From assembly GCA_037957365.1 (NCBI GenBank), contig JARHVA010008356.1:394501-458500 (forward strand): a DNA stretch of 64,000 nucleotides, given 5' to 3'. The stretch comes from Torreya grandis (Eukaryota > Streptophyta > Pinopsida > Cupressales > Taxaceae). The first letter of the stretch is position 1. Each line of letters opens with the position of its first letter. Below are positions 1 through 16,130 of the stretch, in pieces. The translations under genes and the position numbers were made by a program. The notes under the pieces were generated by a model. It was not told where the DNA came from, did no database searches, and was given only the letters and a program-made list of their open reading frames with translations.

Positions 1-1
1 A

Positions 2-1260
2 GATAAGTACATAATAGAATATGATGTTTCCATTACTTTATGTATAGGATATGAAAATATTTTAAAACATATTAGATTTAAATATGTGTCTTGTACTGGT
101 TTAATTTTTGATATTATTGAAATCTTAAATGCCATCCATAATCTTGGAAATGAGTTAGTCATCATTAAGTGGAAATTGAATGACAAAATATCTACGTTGA
201 TAAAAAATTATAATCCTTATAAAGGTAAAAATAAAGAAAATTTTCATTATTTACATGTTTTTGAATTAAATCATGACCCTAATTCATGTACAATTATTAA
301 AAAGTTTAAAATATTTATTCATGAGAATGATAGTATTTCCATTAAATTGGCTGATAATATAAACATTTTTCATTTTAAAGAGTCTTTGGATAACATTAAT
401 AATATCAATGCTTATATCATTCAAACAAGTCAAAGGGATTACAATTCTAACCCAAAGAATAATTCAAATACAACTAATAATTGGACATATTTTTTCAAAC
501 ATTCAAAACAAGACAAAGGTAAAGCTACACATAATATTGTAACTATAGATAATCCTAATAAAAATTATAAAAAACCTAACCCTTTTTCTATTGGATTTAG
601 TAATATACAATATCATCTTTATAATCTCAAAATTTATACTTATATTCATCATCCTAATGTTGGCACCTATAATATTATTGATGATTTTTACACTATTTAA
701 GTTAGTTTTTATTTATTACAAGCTATTAGTTTACCTAGGTAGATTGATAAAATTAATTATGCTATAAAAAATCTAAATCCAAAAAATGTAGTAGGATTTC
801 AATAATAACCTAGTAATAATGGATCTAATCTTGTTTTATCATAGTATAATTATCCCTTAGCCAATTAAAATCTCTCATTTTATGTTTTTGTTAATACTTA
901 TAATAAAGTAATCCATAGATGAAATCTCAATACATAAACTTATAGGAATATTATGCCTAATTTTATTTTTGATCAAATAGGCATATCTTATGATACTCAT
1001 AACAGGAAACATATTAGTTTTTAATCACACCAAACCAATAATTGCAATAAATTTCATGACATTATTATCAAAATAGTTAAAGATGAAAGAATCAGGGTCA
1101 TTTACTATGTACAAGTTTTAGATATCATTACTAACTATGTTATGTTGTTAAACATAGATTAGTCAAAGAAAACTCTTTCATGGGTAAGGATAAAAGGTGA
1201 GTTCCTATTGGTAATGAGATTACATTATGTATAGGGAGGAATGAAATAAGAATCATATAT
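2..1260 (+). pseudogene. Unrecognised decayed reading frame, 5' end outside the window
   Basis: Frame 2 is open from the window edge to a TAA at 698-700 (about 232 codons). The same frame then continues with readable protein for some 450 bp, interrupted by single TAG or TAA codons that sit where Gln would be natural. A frame change near 1200 leads into a further readable stretch up to the E1 insertion at 1382. The composition is Asn/Ile/Lys-rich, with a hydrophilic Asn/Lys-rich region around residues 140-180. I recognise no domain, catalytic motif or signal peptide. The long frame conservation shows it was once a real gene, most likely of a transposable element given the surroundings. It lies on the strand opposite to the E6 pol, so an antisense ORF of a Tat-like element is one possibility. 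Function unknown. Confidence 0.5.
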
Positions 1261-1381
1261 AATACATAACAACCATTATTTTTTATATTCAAAATGGATT
1301 TAGTACTTCTGATTTTCTAAACTTGGATGAACATGATCAACAACAAATAATGATTATTTCTAGAGAGACCATCCAATCTTT

Positions 1382-2573
1382 AGATGCAAGAGCATCACGT
1401 CAATGATGTAAATATGATAAGTAATGAAGGTTTAGGGGAACCATGTGTGTGTGGTGTCTCATAGAGTTCCCTATAATGTGATTAAGTCATTATAATATTA
1501 TTTAGGTGTGTGTTACTAGACAATTGGTATTTTATTGCCAAAATGGGCTTTTTGAGTATTTAAATTAGAAATGGGTGTCTAGGAGCATTTGAGTGAATTT
1601 AATGTGATTTAAAATTGGTATAATGTTTTTTAAGGTTCTATATAGACATATAAAGTGTATTAAGGGTGTGTTATGTGCAATTTATAGAATAAATAGTTGT
1701 AAACCAAGTGATATTTTTTGTAATTAACATCTCAAGGTTAATGGACTTGGAAATAGGAAAGTTATTCTTGCATGTATAAGATGTTGAATGGTTATTTGTA
1801 TGGAGAAGAGTGATAGATTCATAGATAATAGTAGAAGGTTGATAGGGGATAGAGGTATGGAAGAAAATAAATAAATATGAAGAAGGATGAATAAAATTTG
1901 TGTAGCCCATGAAAAGGGCAAGAAGTTATAGTCATATTTTGCAGATTCTAAATATGAATATAATAAGATAATGTGTTGTTTGTGTATAAATTTATTTTAG
2001 TTAAGTTTCATAGGTTATTCTAGTGTTAGATCATTTTAGATGGTTATTTTTATCATTAAAACCAAGTTTACTAATGTATTTATGGGTCTATGTTGAAGAT
2101 GGAGTAAAGATAGTCATAAATGGTGAAGAACCATGAAATAAGAAGGTTGTTCATAAGAGTGAATGTTTTGATAATGAACTATGATGGTATAATTATTAAT
2201 AGTGTTGTATAATTATTTATTATCTTGGATATTGAATCCTATTTTTTTAAGGCTTACTAATCTATGTGTTTTGACTTGACTATAACAATCAATGTGAAAG
2301 AGTGACTTTTTATTGTTTAAGAGCCTTGTCAAGACTTAAAAGATTTTGAAGGAGTTGTAAAGTGATGAGATAGACCATATATGGGTGTTATCAAGTCCAT
2401 ATAAGTCATCAAATTAATTTTATGCCATTAAAGGATCTCTCATCTTGTGAACTATTTAAAAACCTTAGGATATTAGAAAATTTGAGTATCTTATATTCTA
2501 ACCAGCTAAAATGCTTAAAAATCATAAGGGAGGTAGAAGATAATGTATGTGAAGTGTTGGAAAGTGTTTCATA
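1382..2573 (+). repeat. E1 5' LTR, first part
   Basis: It aligns base for base with the start of the E1 3' LTR at 16131, for example the shared TGTAAATATGAT run near the start and the CCATGAAA..GGGCAAGAAGT stretch near 1906-1925. It stops at the TCATA duplication where E2 inserted. Short ORFs inside it have matching but mutated counterparts in the 3' LTR and are not genes. Confidence 0.82.
2569..2573. repeat. Target-site duplication of E2 (left copy, TCATA)
   Basis: TCATA here and at 12034-12038 are identical and immediately flank E2. The uninterrupted E1 3' LTR has TTTCATAGTG at the matching place, so it shows the empty-site sequence with a single copy of TCATA. Confidence 0.85.
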
Positions 2574-5500
2574 TTTTGGAATAAAAATTATTGAGAGGGG
2601 AGGTGAATTATTATTTTATAAAATTGTACTTGTCAATTCCACTTAAGCAATCATGAACCATTCAAACACTCATATAGATCTAGCAAGTAAAAACACCTAT
2701 CCACATAAGCATGAAGCAAAAGAACACATCACATATGTGGGAAATAATAAATGGGAATAAAAACCACTAATATATTTAAATGTAATATATTATTATAATA
2801 CAAACATAAAATTTAGTGAAGCACCAACTTGACATGAAACACGAACCCTAACTAGCCAAGTACCCACTTGACTAGGCTTTAACAAGAACTTACTTGGAAG
2901 GAGGTACCAACCCCATAGATGACTGAGAACCAAATAATACACATTAATTATTTTATAAAATTAAAAAAAACTTGTTTATAAACCAACTAATGATGACCAC
3001 CTCTTCATCTCTTCACACTCTTATCCCTCCCAAACTACCTTCTAGTCTCCTTTGCTCAATTATATCTCTTCAATATAAATTCGGTCATTTGATATCAATA
3101 TTCATGCACATAACCTATATAAAATATTCATAATATATCCTATATACTCATATAATGGTATAAAATTCATCCTTATACTTTGAAATATGTTATTTTATTT
3201 TCTTGCACTTGCCAACACACACATAGGCCTGAAATTGCCTTGTATTTATACAATTTTCTTGTTCATATCCTTAATGGTTTGCCAAAAACCCTTAAAATAT
3301 TATTTAAACAATTTAATGTATCTTATTAAATATAATAAACATGTATCAAATGTGATTTGAGTCCCTTTAAGACTAAGATACCTCAATTAGGCCTTATTTC
3401 ATCTTTAGGTCTCATCAATACCTAATCCCATTAGGTTACCTTTAAGATAAGTTACACTTTGATATCCTTTTAACATGTTAAAATGATAAAAATAGTATAA
3501 AAACTTCATATTTTACTCAAATATAGCTCTTCTAATCTCATCTAGGCTCCATCACACATCTTAGCTCTAACCACTACCTGAAGCACACCATTTGTACTAT
3601 TCACAATCAGGGCTTCTCATACATAGAAAATTTGTCTTCAAAAAAATAAAGAATAAAAAAAATTATATTAAAATAAATTGTAATGAATCAAATATTAAAA
3701 AACCTAATTACCTTAGGGCCATCAAAAACTTCATTATATACTTTAACTTAGGGTATACAGGCTCAAACTCTTCTTTGCAAGAAGCTCACTTTGAATTACC
3801 AACTAGCCTTAAAACATAGTCATGGATACTTGAAATTATGACACATAAAATAACACACTTAATGAGTTAAAATTCATAAAAATTATCTTAAAACATATTC
3901 ATATAAAACTCCAATAAAAATATCATAATCTCTAATGGAAATTATTGGTCTTGAAGACCAATTTGTTGACCTTCTCTCTCATAGACCTCACTTAGCTAAA
4001 CAAGTAATTTTGGCTTCAAGATTTCAACCACTTTCACTAACTTAAAATTTAAAAAAAATCATAATCAATTTTTTAAATTAATAAAAAAATATTAATTAGA
4101 TATATCAACTAAGAGCATAGAGCCTCAAAATCATCATTATAACTTACCCATAACTGCCAACTTGCCTTAAAGCACAATTATGGTGACAATCATCTTCAAT
4201 CACCTTTATGAACATTTATTGAGACTCTTGATTCATGTGTATAATCTTATTATATCATTATACCATTATCAAATATAAATATAATATGGTCAAATTGTAA
4301 TATTGGTCTTGTAGACCAATCTCATAATCTTGTAGCTCACTATCTCATCTAAACCAGACACGCCAACTTATGAGAAACATTATCATCATATATAATGACC
4401 TCAAAAACTTATATCCATCATCAAAATGTCTTAAAATTATTGAAAAATCTCTCCATGTAATTATATTCATACCTATTTTATGATACACATCCCTAAACAT
4501 ATTCTCATTACTACATAGGTTTGTCACTATTTTCACCATTAGGTCTGTTAGTGAATGATCATTGTAGATGACTAGTTTAGCACCCATTATGGCTAGAACC
4601 TATAAAAAAACCACCATATATAAAATCTAAAAGTCTCAAAAAATTTCCTCCATCTATTTATCAACTTTGACTTGATCAACTATGACTACTATAAAAAATT
4701 TCCAAGAAACTAGCACTTTCTTATAGGGTCTACTCACACACCTGACAAAATAATATCACCTAGAGATACATGGGAGAGTTTAATACACCCTCCAATAAAT
4801 TAAATATCCATAAAACTCAATTATGATCACTTTAGAACAACTTCATTCATATCAGATCAGTATTAGGGTTCCCTAAGGGTTTAAACCATCTTCTAGTCTT
4901 AAAATTCATTCATAAAGCATAACCCCTTAATCCAAAACCTAAAGAATATAATTTTGAGATATGACCCTTCCCCATATACCATGAATATATTAGGTTATCA
5001 TGTATAGGTCACACATGTGAATAAACACATTAAAGTCCTTATCAAGTTGAGAACCCTTCATTTTCTGCACTCAAGATACCTCATAACCAATTTTCATGCC
5101 TTACCTAAAACCTAAAACCTTGTTAAAATGATTTAAAAAACATATCATACCTATGTAAATACTCACTTGTCCATACTAGCCTTATAAACAAAACCTCATA
5201 TCCCATTACGCCATACTCTCTCTCTTTGTTTTCGTAGACCTTGACTTGTAAACCATATTAAGCCTAAAATATAACCTTTAAGGTTATTTAAATTCACTCT
5301 CCACTTCATTATAAAACTAAATATACCTCTCTCATTCTTGAACATAACTATAAATCTTGTATAGGCCTTTAAAAAACCTCATTAGGTCAAGCAAGTTCTA
5401 GAACTAGTTTAGTTGCAGACTTGGACTTAAGGTCTTAGCCCTATAGGCTTACCTTAAGACTAACCTAAGTGTTATAATGTTTCATATTCATGATAAATCA

Positions 5501-6034
5501 ATCGTATAAAACCTATTATTCCTCTATTAATCCATATCACTTGGCCACCATGCTCAAACCTTCTTAAGTAATTAAGAAGATATGACTAGTGACATGACTA
5601 GGCTTCTTAAGCACTTGAAAATGGACAACTGACCTTGAAACACTTATTAATGCTTCTACACCTTTCTCATATGACTTACATGATCCTAAAACAATGTCAC
5701 ACCTTTGTACATACCTCTTAATTCTCACCATGTAAATGCTTATGATATTACTATGCTTGTTATGACTAGGCTTCTTAAGACACCCTATACTCAAAGACTA
5801 GTACACAAACATGCTTACCTTAATGACACTATAAAAAAAGAACATTCATTAGACAATAATATTACATCACTAAAAAAACTTTGACAATAACCAATAGAAG
5901 AATCATTATGTTAACTTCAAATTATCTCTCAATAGAAGAAAATTAGGTTGCCTTCAAATTCTCTATGACCTACACATTGACATCAATGACATCAATGAAA
6001 TAAACCTTGACATCAATGACAAAAATTCTCAAGA
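2574..6034 (-). repeat. E2 3' LTR (left copy on the + strand)
   Basis: It aligns throughout with 8606-12033. Shared blocks include CAATTCCACTTAA near 2635/8668 and CCTACACATTGAC near 5970/11970. It starts TTTTGGAATAAAAATT where the partner has TGTTTGAAGAAAAATT. Small ORFs in it, such as those near 3592-3819, 4345-4587 and 5564-5794, are not conserved between the two copies and are dismissed. Confidence 0.85.
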
Positions 6035-6980
6035 AACTCACCATTTTTCATTTATGGGAATGAATTCTTAAATCTGACCACTCTCATCTCACTTCTTAAA
6101 ATTTATCCCTATTTAACATTAAGGACAAAGGTCTTCCACAACAATCATCTAGAATCACATCTTCTTTTCAAAAAAGGTTCAACACACAAAATATGAATCA
6201 TTAAGGTAACATATTCCATATTATTCCATGCATACCTTCTTAAAATTAGCTTGGATTATAATTCCACTTCTCAACATAGATCAAGCTTAGTCAACAACAT
6301 AAATAGCTCCCCGTCAAACTAAACATCCACCATACTTATGCTAACTAAAGAGTGTCTCCATGAAGCCTAAAAGAGTCACCTCTTTTAATAGGTAAATAAA
6401 ACAACAAAATCTCAATAGATTCCAGAATATCCATGTGCTCACAAGACTAAATATCCTTAAATATCCTTTAGGCTTGATTGGTACTATAGGCTTAACCTCT
6501 TCATCAACTATCACTAATATGATTTGATAGTAGACATTCCTGACATGATTTCATATCTTAAGTATGTTCTATCATATAAAATATTCTATTTTAGATTGTA
6601 CACTGATCATGACTCATCTTTACTATATTTGGTTTCCATACATTCATTTTGCTTCTTTACTTCACTCTAGGGGCTTCAAACCTCCTATTTTGACTTGATG
6701 ACCTTCTAACTATGTTAGAATAGAATATTTTAATGTGTCCTACATTATGAAAAATGTAGAAAACAACCTCATAAATACCTCTTGAATGATGTGAAAAATG
6801 ACTCCTTCCATAGTCCCATGAGTACTCATTCTTGGAGGGTCTTCTACACTCTCTTTCTCTATGAATAAACTAACTACATAGAAAATAGTGACCATTGAAT
6901 GAACTAACATACCTCATAGCATTAGGATATTTTATAGGTATTTTCATGTTGATATTCTTATCTTCAATAAATTTTTCCTT
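6035..6980. other. E2 interior between gag and 3' LTR, no gene recognised
   Basis: About 950 bp of AT-rich sequence. Next to the LTR, read on the - strand, is a purine-rich run (GAAAAATGGTGAG, 6038-6050) that could be the polypurine tract. I see no pol domain in either strand. Confidence 0.6.
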
Positions 6981-6984
6981 ACAT

Positions 6985-8540
6985 TTAGATGCCACCTTTT
7001 GGTCTTTTTTGAAACCAAGACTTATCACTTTCAGAATTTTGACTACTCAATATGTCGTATATAGCCTCAATGATCTTTTCAAACTTCACAAAGGTCTTCA
7101 CATTGTTATACACTTGATCCAACTCATCTTTCAAGGTATCTACTTTAGTTTCATACCTAGTGCATTCATCCTCTTTAGCCTATAGGCTTGCCATGACTAT
7201 ATCTATTTGTACTTTAGTTTTATTGATGATCTCATCATACTCATTCATATAATTAATCAATCTCTCCTCAAACAAGCCAATATGATCCTGATAGTCCTTA
7301 ACTAATGATCTTAGTCTATGACTCTTTATTCTTTGTAAATTTAACTCTACTAGAGTACTTACCAATTCTACCTGAAGGTTCATTGCACCTTCTACTTCAT
7401 CTAATTCTACATCAATAATAAGGCCTTTTCCATTTGAGAAACCCTCATTATTTGATTCTATGGACATGAATAAGGTTTCATTATTGTCATGTTTAGGGTC
7501 ATTATTACCATTATCACTATCAAATATACTTGTGTCACTTACATTAGATGATTTATTATCTTATTTGGTGTATAAACTTCACTTATTCTTGAATAACCCT
7601 TCCCTACCTTCATACTTCTTGAAATCTTTATTATCCTTGTTAGGCTTATAAAAATTCATATCATATCTATGATGTCCATCATGTTATTCACCATGCTTAG
7701 TTTTATCCTTGTTAGGACACTTTGATGCAAAGTAACCAATATTACCATATTTGAAACATTTTAAAGGCAACTTACCCTTATACTTATTGTATCCAAACCT
7801 TGACTTCCTAGAAAACATGGTTATTAGTTCATCATCATCAACATATAAACATTCCTCATTCTTGAAATTTTTGGCTTTTGAATTCTTCTTAACTTTGAAA
7901 GATACTTCCTTCTTATGATTTCTTCCTTCATTTTATATCATCTCATCTGTAGTCAAGATCCCATGAATCCCATCCATTTCAATATTATTTAAATATTATA
8001 TCTCTTCTACTACAGACACCTTAGAATTAAACTTAGGAGTTAGTGATCTCAATACCTTTTGAAAATTTTTAGATTATTTCACTTCTTCTCATAATTCTCT
8101 AATTACATTGAAAACTTCATCAACCTTCAATAGATAAGATTCAATTGTTTCATCTTCATTCATCTTCAAAATTTCATATTATCTCTAGTGGGTATGCAAC
8201 TTAGACATCTTCACCTTGTTGTATCCTTCATAGACATTATTCAATTTTACCATATATCTTTTTTTTATAGATAGTGCATCACCTTCACAATATATACCTC
8301 TGATAGGCCACAAAGAATGACATTCATTTCCTTAGAGTTGTTTTCACTAGCTTTCTTAACTACTACATCAGTTGGTGGAATAAGAGGAGCACTATAGCCA
8401 TTCATAATTGAATAAAAAATATCATGAAATTGAGACATAAAATATATCTTCACACTTATGTTTCAAAATTCATAATTAGATCCATTGAATAACAAAGCCT
8501 TACTAGTAGAGAAACCACCTTGAGCTTGTTCATGATCCAT
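6985..8540 (-). pseudogene. Copia-type gag of E2, decayed
   Basis: On the - strand an ATG at 8540 begins a frame with the order of a plant Ty1/copia Gag. First comes the N-terminal FNGSNYEF block, with the next Trp now TGA. The UBN2-type core follows, with YEGYNKVKMSKL, ESYLLKVDEVFNVIREL and KVLRSLTPKFNSKVS around 8250-8020. A zinc knuckle lies near 7770-7720. An acidic, coiled-coil-like C-terminal part near 7470-7180 leads to ILSSQNSESDKS at about 7050. Gag packages element RNA in cytoplasmic particles. The CX2CX4HX4C knuckle reads CFKYGNIGYFASKC, so Cys2 and the His have both become Tyr. Several in-frame stops and at least one frame change end its use. No pol follows downstream. Confidence 0.85.
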
Positions 8541-8591
8541 CCTTGCTTCTAGGATATCCTTTAGGATTTTAGACTTGATTTAAAGGACTAA

Positions 8592-8603
8592 GATCTGATA
8601 CCA
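8592..8603 (-). other. E2 primer-binding site, initiator tRNA-Met type
   Basis: Read on the - strand the site is TGGTATCAGATC, one base from TGGTATCAGAGC, the complement of the plant initiator tRNA-Met 3' end. It lies two bases inside the 5' LTR end (CAAACA, ending at 8606), which fixes the - orientation of E2 and agrees with the gag strand. Confidence 0.85.
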
Positions 8604-8605
8604 AA

Positions 8606-11600
8606 TGTTTGAAGAAAAATTAATAATAAGGGGGGATTTAATAATTATTTAAACAAAAATTACTTATCAATTCCACTTAATCAATCATGAACCATTCAAA
8701 CAAGCATATAGATCTAACAAGAAAAAACACCTATCTACGTAAGTATGAAGCACATAAGAACTTGAAATATGTGGGAAAACATTAAGGGGAATAAAAACTA
8801 GTAATATATGAAAATGTAATATATTAATATAATATAAACACTAAATTTATTTAATCTCCAACTCCACATATAACACCAACCCCAACAGGCCAAGCACCCA
8901 CTTGACTAGGCTTTAAAAAGTACCTACTTGCAAGGAAATACCAACCCCATAGATGAATAAGCACCATATCAGCCACATGACTGATTTTTTAACTTTAAAG
9001 ACACCTTATTTTTCAACCAGGTAATTATGACCACCTCTTTGTTTCTTCACACTTTTAGCCCTCTCAAATTACCTTCTAGGCTCCTTCACTTAACTAAGTC
9101 TCTTCAAGACAGATTATGGTCATTTGATCTCAGTAATCATACATTAAAAATATATAAAATATTAATAAAATATACTATATAATCCTATTATGGTCTAAAA
9201 TACCTATTTATGCTTTTTAATATGTAATTTTTTTCACTTGCACTTGCCAACACACACAGGCCTAAAACTACCTTGTATTTATACAAGTTTCTTGCTCATA
9301 TCCTTCTTCATTGTCCAAAAAACCTTAAACTCTTAGTTTTTCCATGTAATATATATTATTAAACTTTATAATCATGGATCAAACATTTTTTTAGTCCCTT
9401 CAAGATTGAAATACCTCACATGAGACCTAATCCCATTAGGTCTACTTTATGATATGTTACACATTGATATCCTTAGAACACTTTAAAATACTAAAAATGG
9501 TAGGAAAAATTTATATTTCACTAAAATATACCTATTTTGATCTCATATAGGATCCATCACACATTTTATCTCTAACTGCTACTTGAAACACACCATTTTT
9601 ATTATTCACAATTAGGCCTACTCATACACATAAAGTCTATCTTGAACAATTAAAGCATAAACAAAAATTACCTTAAAAATTAATAGAAATAAATCACATA
9701 TTTATAAACATGATTACATTATGTTTATAAAAAAATTCATTATATACTTCAATTAAGGGTATATAGGCTCAAATTCTTCTTTGCAATATGCTCACTCTGA
9801 ACTACCAACTAGCCTCAAAACACAGTGATGGAAAATTGAACTTATGACACCTAAAAGAACACAATAAATGAATTATAATTCATGAAAATTTTATTAAAAA
9901 CATCCCTCATAACAAAATACAAAAAAATATCATAATCTCTAATGGCAATTATTGGTCTTGCATACCAATTTATTGACCTTGTCTCTCACAGATCTCAATC
10001 AGCTAGACAATCCATTTTGGCTTCAACATTTCAATCAATTTCACTAAATTAAAAACTTTATAAAATAATTATAAATAATTAAATTAAGAAAACATCATCA
10101 TATTAATTAGATACATCAATTTATAGAATAAAACCTCAAACTCATCACTGTAACTTGCTTATCCAGAACTGCCAGTTTACCTTAAAGCATAACCATGGTG
10201 ATAATGACCTTCAATCACCTATATGACCATTTAAAAAGACTATTGATGAATTTCTATGATATTATTATATAATTATAACATTATTAAATATAAATATAAT
10301 ATGCTAAAATGGTAATGCTTGTCTTCTAGACTAATTTCATAATATTGTACCTCATTGTCTCATTTGAACCAAACATGTCAACTTAAGAGAAACATTTTTC
10401 ATCATATACACTAACCTATAAATGTTTATAAAAAATTAACATGTATTTGATTAATAAAAAAATGTCTCCATTCACTTGTATTTATCCCCATTCCATGATA
10501 ACACATCCCTAAACATCTTCTAACTACTACCTGGGTTTCTCACTATTTTCACCATTAGGTCTATTAGCAACTGGTCAAATTAGATGACTGGTTTATCACC
10601 CTTTGGGTATAAAAATATTTATAAACCACCATGGATACAAAATAAAATTATCAAACTTTTTCCTCCATCTATTTATCAACTTTGACTTGGTCAACTCTGA
10701 CTAATATAGAAATTTTCTTAGAAAATAGAACTTTCTTGTAGGGTCTACTCACACACTTGACAAACCAATCATAATTGGAGATGCTTGGGAGAATTAAATA
10801 AAACCTCCAATAACTTTAATATACATACCAATAAATTATGATCACTTTGGAACAATTTATTTCATATTAGGTCACTTAGGGCTCTTTGAGGGTCTAAACC
10901 ATCTTCTAGTCTTAATGATCATTCATAAATCATAACACCTTAATCAAAAAAATAATGCCCAAAATTTTGAGGTAGGAACCTTAAAAATATACCATTAATA
11001 TATTATTTTCTCATGAATATGTTACAAATTCTAATAAACACTTGACTGTCCTTCTTAGGTTAATAACCCTTCATTTTGTGCACTCGAGAGACCTCAAAAC
11101 CACTTTTCATGCCTTATATTGAAAACCATGACCTCAAAAATTTTACACATGATTAAAAAATATATAATACATTTTAAAGCACTCACTTGTCCATAATATC
11201 CTTGAAAATATAACCTCATCCCCAATTAGGCCATACTTTATCTCTTTGTTCTCTTAGACCTTGACCTACAAACCATATTATGCCTAAAAGTTGGCCTTCA
11301 ATATTATTTCCATGAAAACTCCACATAATTATAAAATTAAATAAACCTATATAATTCTCAAAAATCTATTTAAATACTTCATAGGCCTTGACAGCACCTC
11401 ATGGAACCTCATTCGGTTAGGTAGGGTGTAGAACTAGTTCGGTTATAGATATGGACTTAAGGTCTTACCTCTATGGGCTTACCTTGAAACTCTCATAAGT
11501 GATATAATGCTTCATATTAATTATAAATTAACCTTATATATCCTATAATTCCTTTTTACATCCATCTCACTAGGACACCATGCTCAAACCTTCTTATTTG

Positions 11601-12033
11601 GACTTCACAAGCTAAGACTAGTGTCATGACTAGGCTTTTCAAGAACTTGAAACTCAAAAACTGACCTTGAAACACTATTTAATGATTATAAACCTTGGTC
11701 ACATGGTTTAAATTATCCTCAAACAATGTCATAACTTTGTGCATACCTCTTCATACTCACCATGCACATGCTCATAATATTAGTATGCTTATTATAACAA
11801 GACTTTTCAAGACACTTTGTACTCAAATACTAGTACAGAAACATGCTTACCTTAATGATGATATAAAATAAGAAAATTATTCATACATAAATCTTAAGCC
11901 ACTATAAGAATCATTAGGTTGCCTTCAAATTCTCTCTCAATAGAAAGACATTAGGTTGACTTCAAATTCTCTTTGACCTACACATTGACATTAATGACAT
12001 CAACCTTGACATAAATGACAAAAATTCTCAACA
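8606..12033 (-). repeat. E2 5' LTR (right copy on the + strand)
   Basis: Its 3428 bp align with 2574-6034 over the whole length. Both ends are better kept than in the partner: TG at 8606 and CA at 12032-12033 on the + strand, i.e. TG..CA in element orientation. It contains no long ORF. A short internal duplication (ATTAGGTTGCCTTCAAATTCTCT and a variant, near 11905-11970) is shared with the left copy near 5910-5960, so it predates the insertion. Confidence 0.85.
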
Positions 12034-12038
12034 TCATA
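12034..12038. repeat. Target-site duplication of E2 (right copy, TCATA)
   Basis: Identical to 2569-2573. The E1 LTR resumes directly after it with GTGTTTATAG, matching AGTGTCTGTA at about 17300 in the E1 3' LTR. Confidence 0.85.
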
Positions 12039-12901
12039 GTGTTTATAGTTGTTAAGAGAGATAAATTGGAGTTTTAGGCTTGTATATTATGTTATACCTT
12101 ATTTTGGAACATATAATTCTATCAAGAATAGTTATTAAGGGTGTTTAAAAGTTAGACAAGTGAAAAGTTGGTTAGTGTTAGCATATGCCTCTTATATGTC
12201 ATAAATGTATTATAATATATAAATAAATAAATTTATATCTTTGGATAACTCTCATCCTAAGATAGTCCTGTTACAACCTAGAGTTAGGTTAAACTTGTAA
12301 CTTGTTTTTAGGGAGTGATATCCATATATAAGAGTTCAAACTTTGTGAGCAAGTGTTATTTTACATTTATTAGAGGAATAAAAATGTTATATAGTATTAC
12401 TCTATAGTATGTTATAACCACCTATGTTGAGGAAGAGAATAGGTTTAAAAGATGGCTTATTGGTGGATGAAAGAGTAGATAAAGTGGTTGAACCTATATA
12501 GCTAAGTTATCAAACTTTTTGTGGAGAAATACAAAGATAATGGGTACCCAAAAGTGAGATTATTTAATCAGGGGACTTTAAAAGTTGGTAAATACTAGGA
12601 GGTTTATATTTTTGAAGGGCTACAAGAATGTGATGAATAAAGAAGAATTATGTGAGAAAGACTAATACTAGAATGAATCCTATAATTGTGTTTATAAAAA
12701 TAAAATATGTATAAGATAGATTAGATAGGGTGTGTGAAAGTGTTCAAGGAGTGTTGATAAGGACTTGGAGAAGTGAGTCAAAGGGAAGCTCTTAAGAGAG
12801 TTGAGAATGAAGATACAATAATGAGTGCATGTTGAGATAGTTATAATTATCAAAATCATAGAGGTGTATTAAATTTATATGTTCCATGATACTCTACATC
12901 A
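12039..12901 (+). repeat. E1 5' LTR, second part
   Basis: Continues the E1 LTR interrupted at 2573. It matches 17300-18199 in the 3' LTR, for example CAACCTAGAGTTAGGTTAAAC and TGGTGGATGAAAGAGTAGAT in both. It ends in CATCA at 12901. Confidence 0.82.
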
Positions 12902-12904
12902 TTT

Positions 12905-12916
12905 CGGCATCAGATA
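12905..12916 (+). other. Possible E1 primer-binding site
   Basis: CGGCATCAGATA starts three bases after the LTR end and matches the tRNA-Met primer site TGGTATCAGAGC at 8 of 12 positions. Position supports the call; sequence support is modest. Confidence 0.45.

Positions 12917-16130
<3,214 letters not shown>

Larger units (their letters stand above)
2574..12033 (-). mobile_element. E2: gag-only LTR retrotransposon with ~3.4-kb LTRs (TR-GAG type, copia-like gag)
   Basis: Two direct repeats, 2574-6034 and 8606-12033, flank a 2.57-kb interior whose only recognisable gene is a copia-type gag on the - strand. In element orientation the right copy is the 5' LTR. It is followed two bases later by a 12-base site matching the primer site for initiator tRNA-Met. 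The element lies inside the E1 5' LTR with a perfect 5-bp duplication. LTR ends in element orientation are TGTTGAG and CAAACA on the right copy, and TG has decayed in the left copy. No protease, integrase or RT is visible, so mobility would have depended on another element. The LTRs are several times longer than the 0.3-1.5 kb usual for copia elements and look about 80% identical. Confidence 0.85.

Noticed and set aside
1671..1921. Antisense ORFs, repeated at 16463-16689
   Set aside because: They recur only because both lie in E1 LTRs; the frames are short, hydrophobic and differ by frame-breaking changes.
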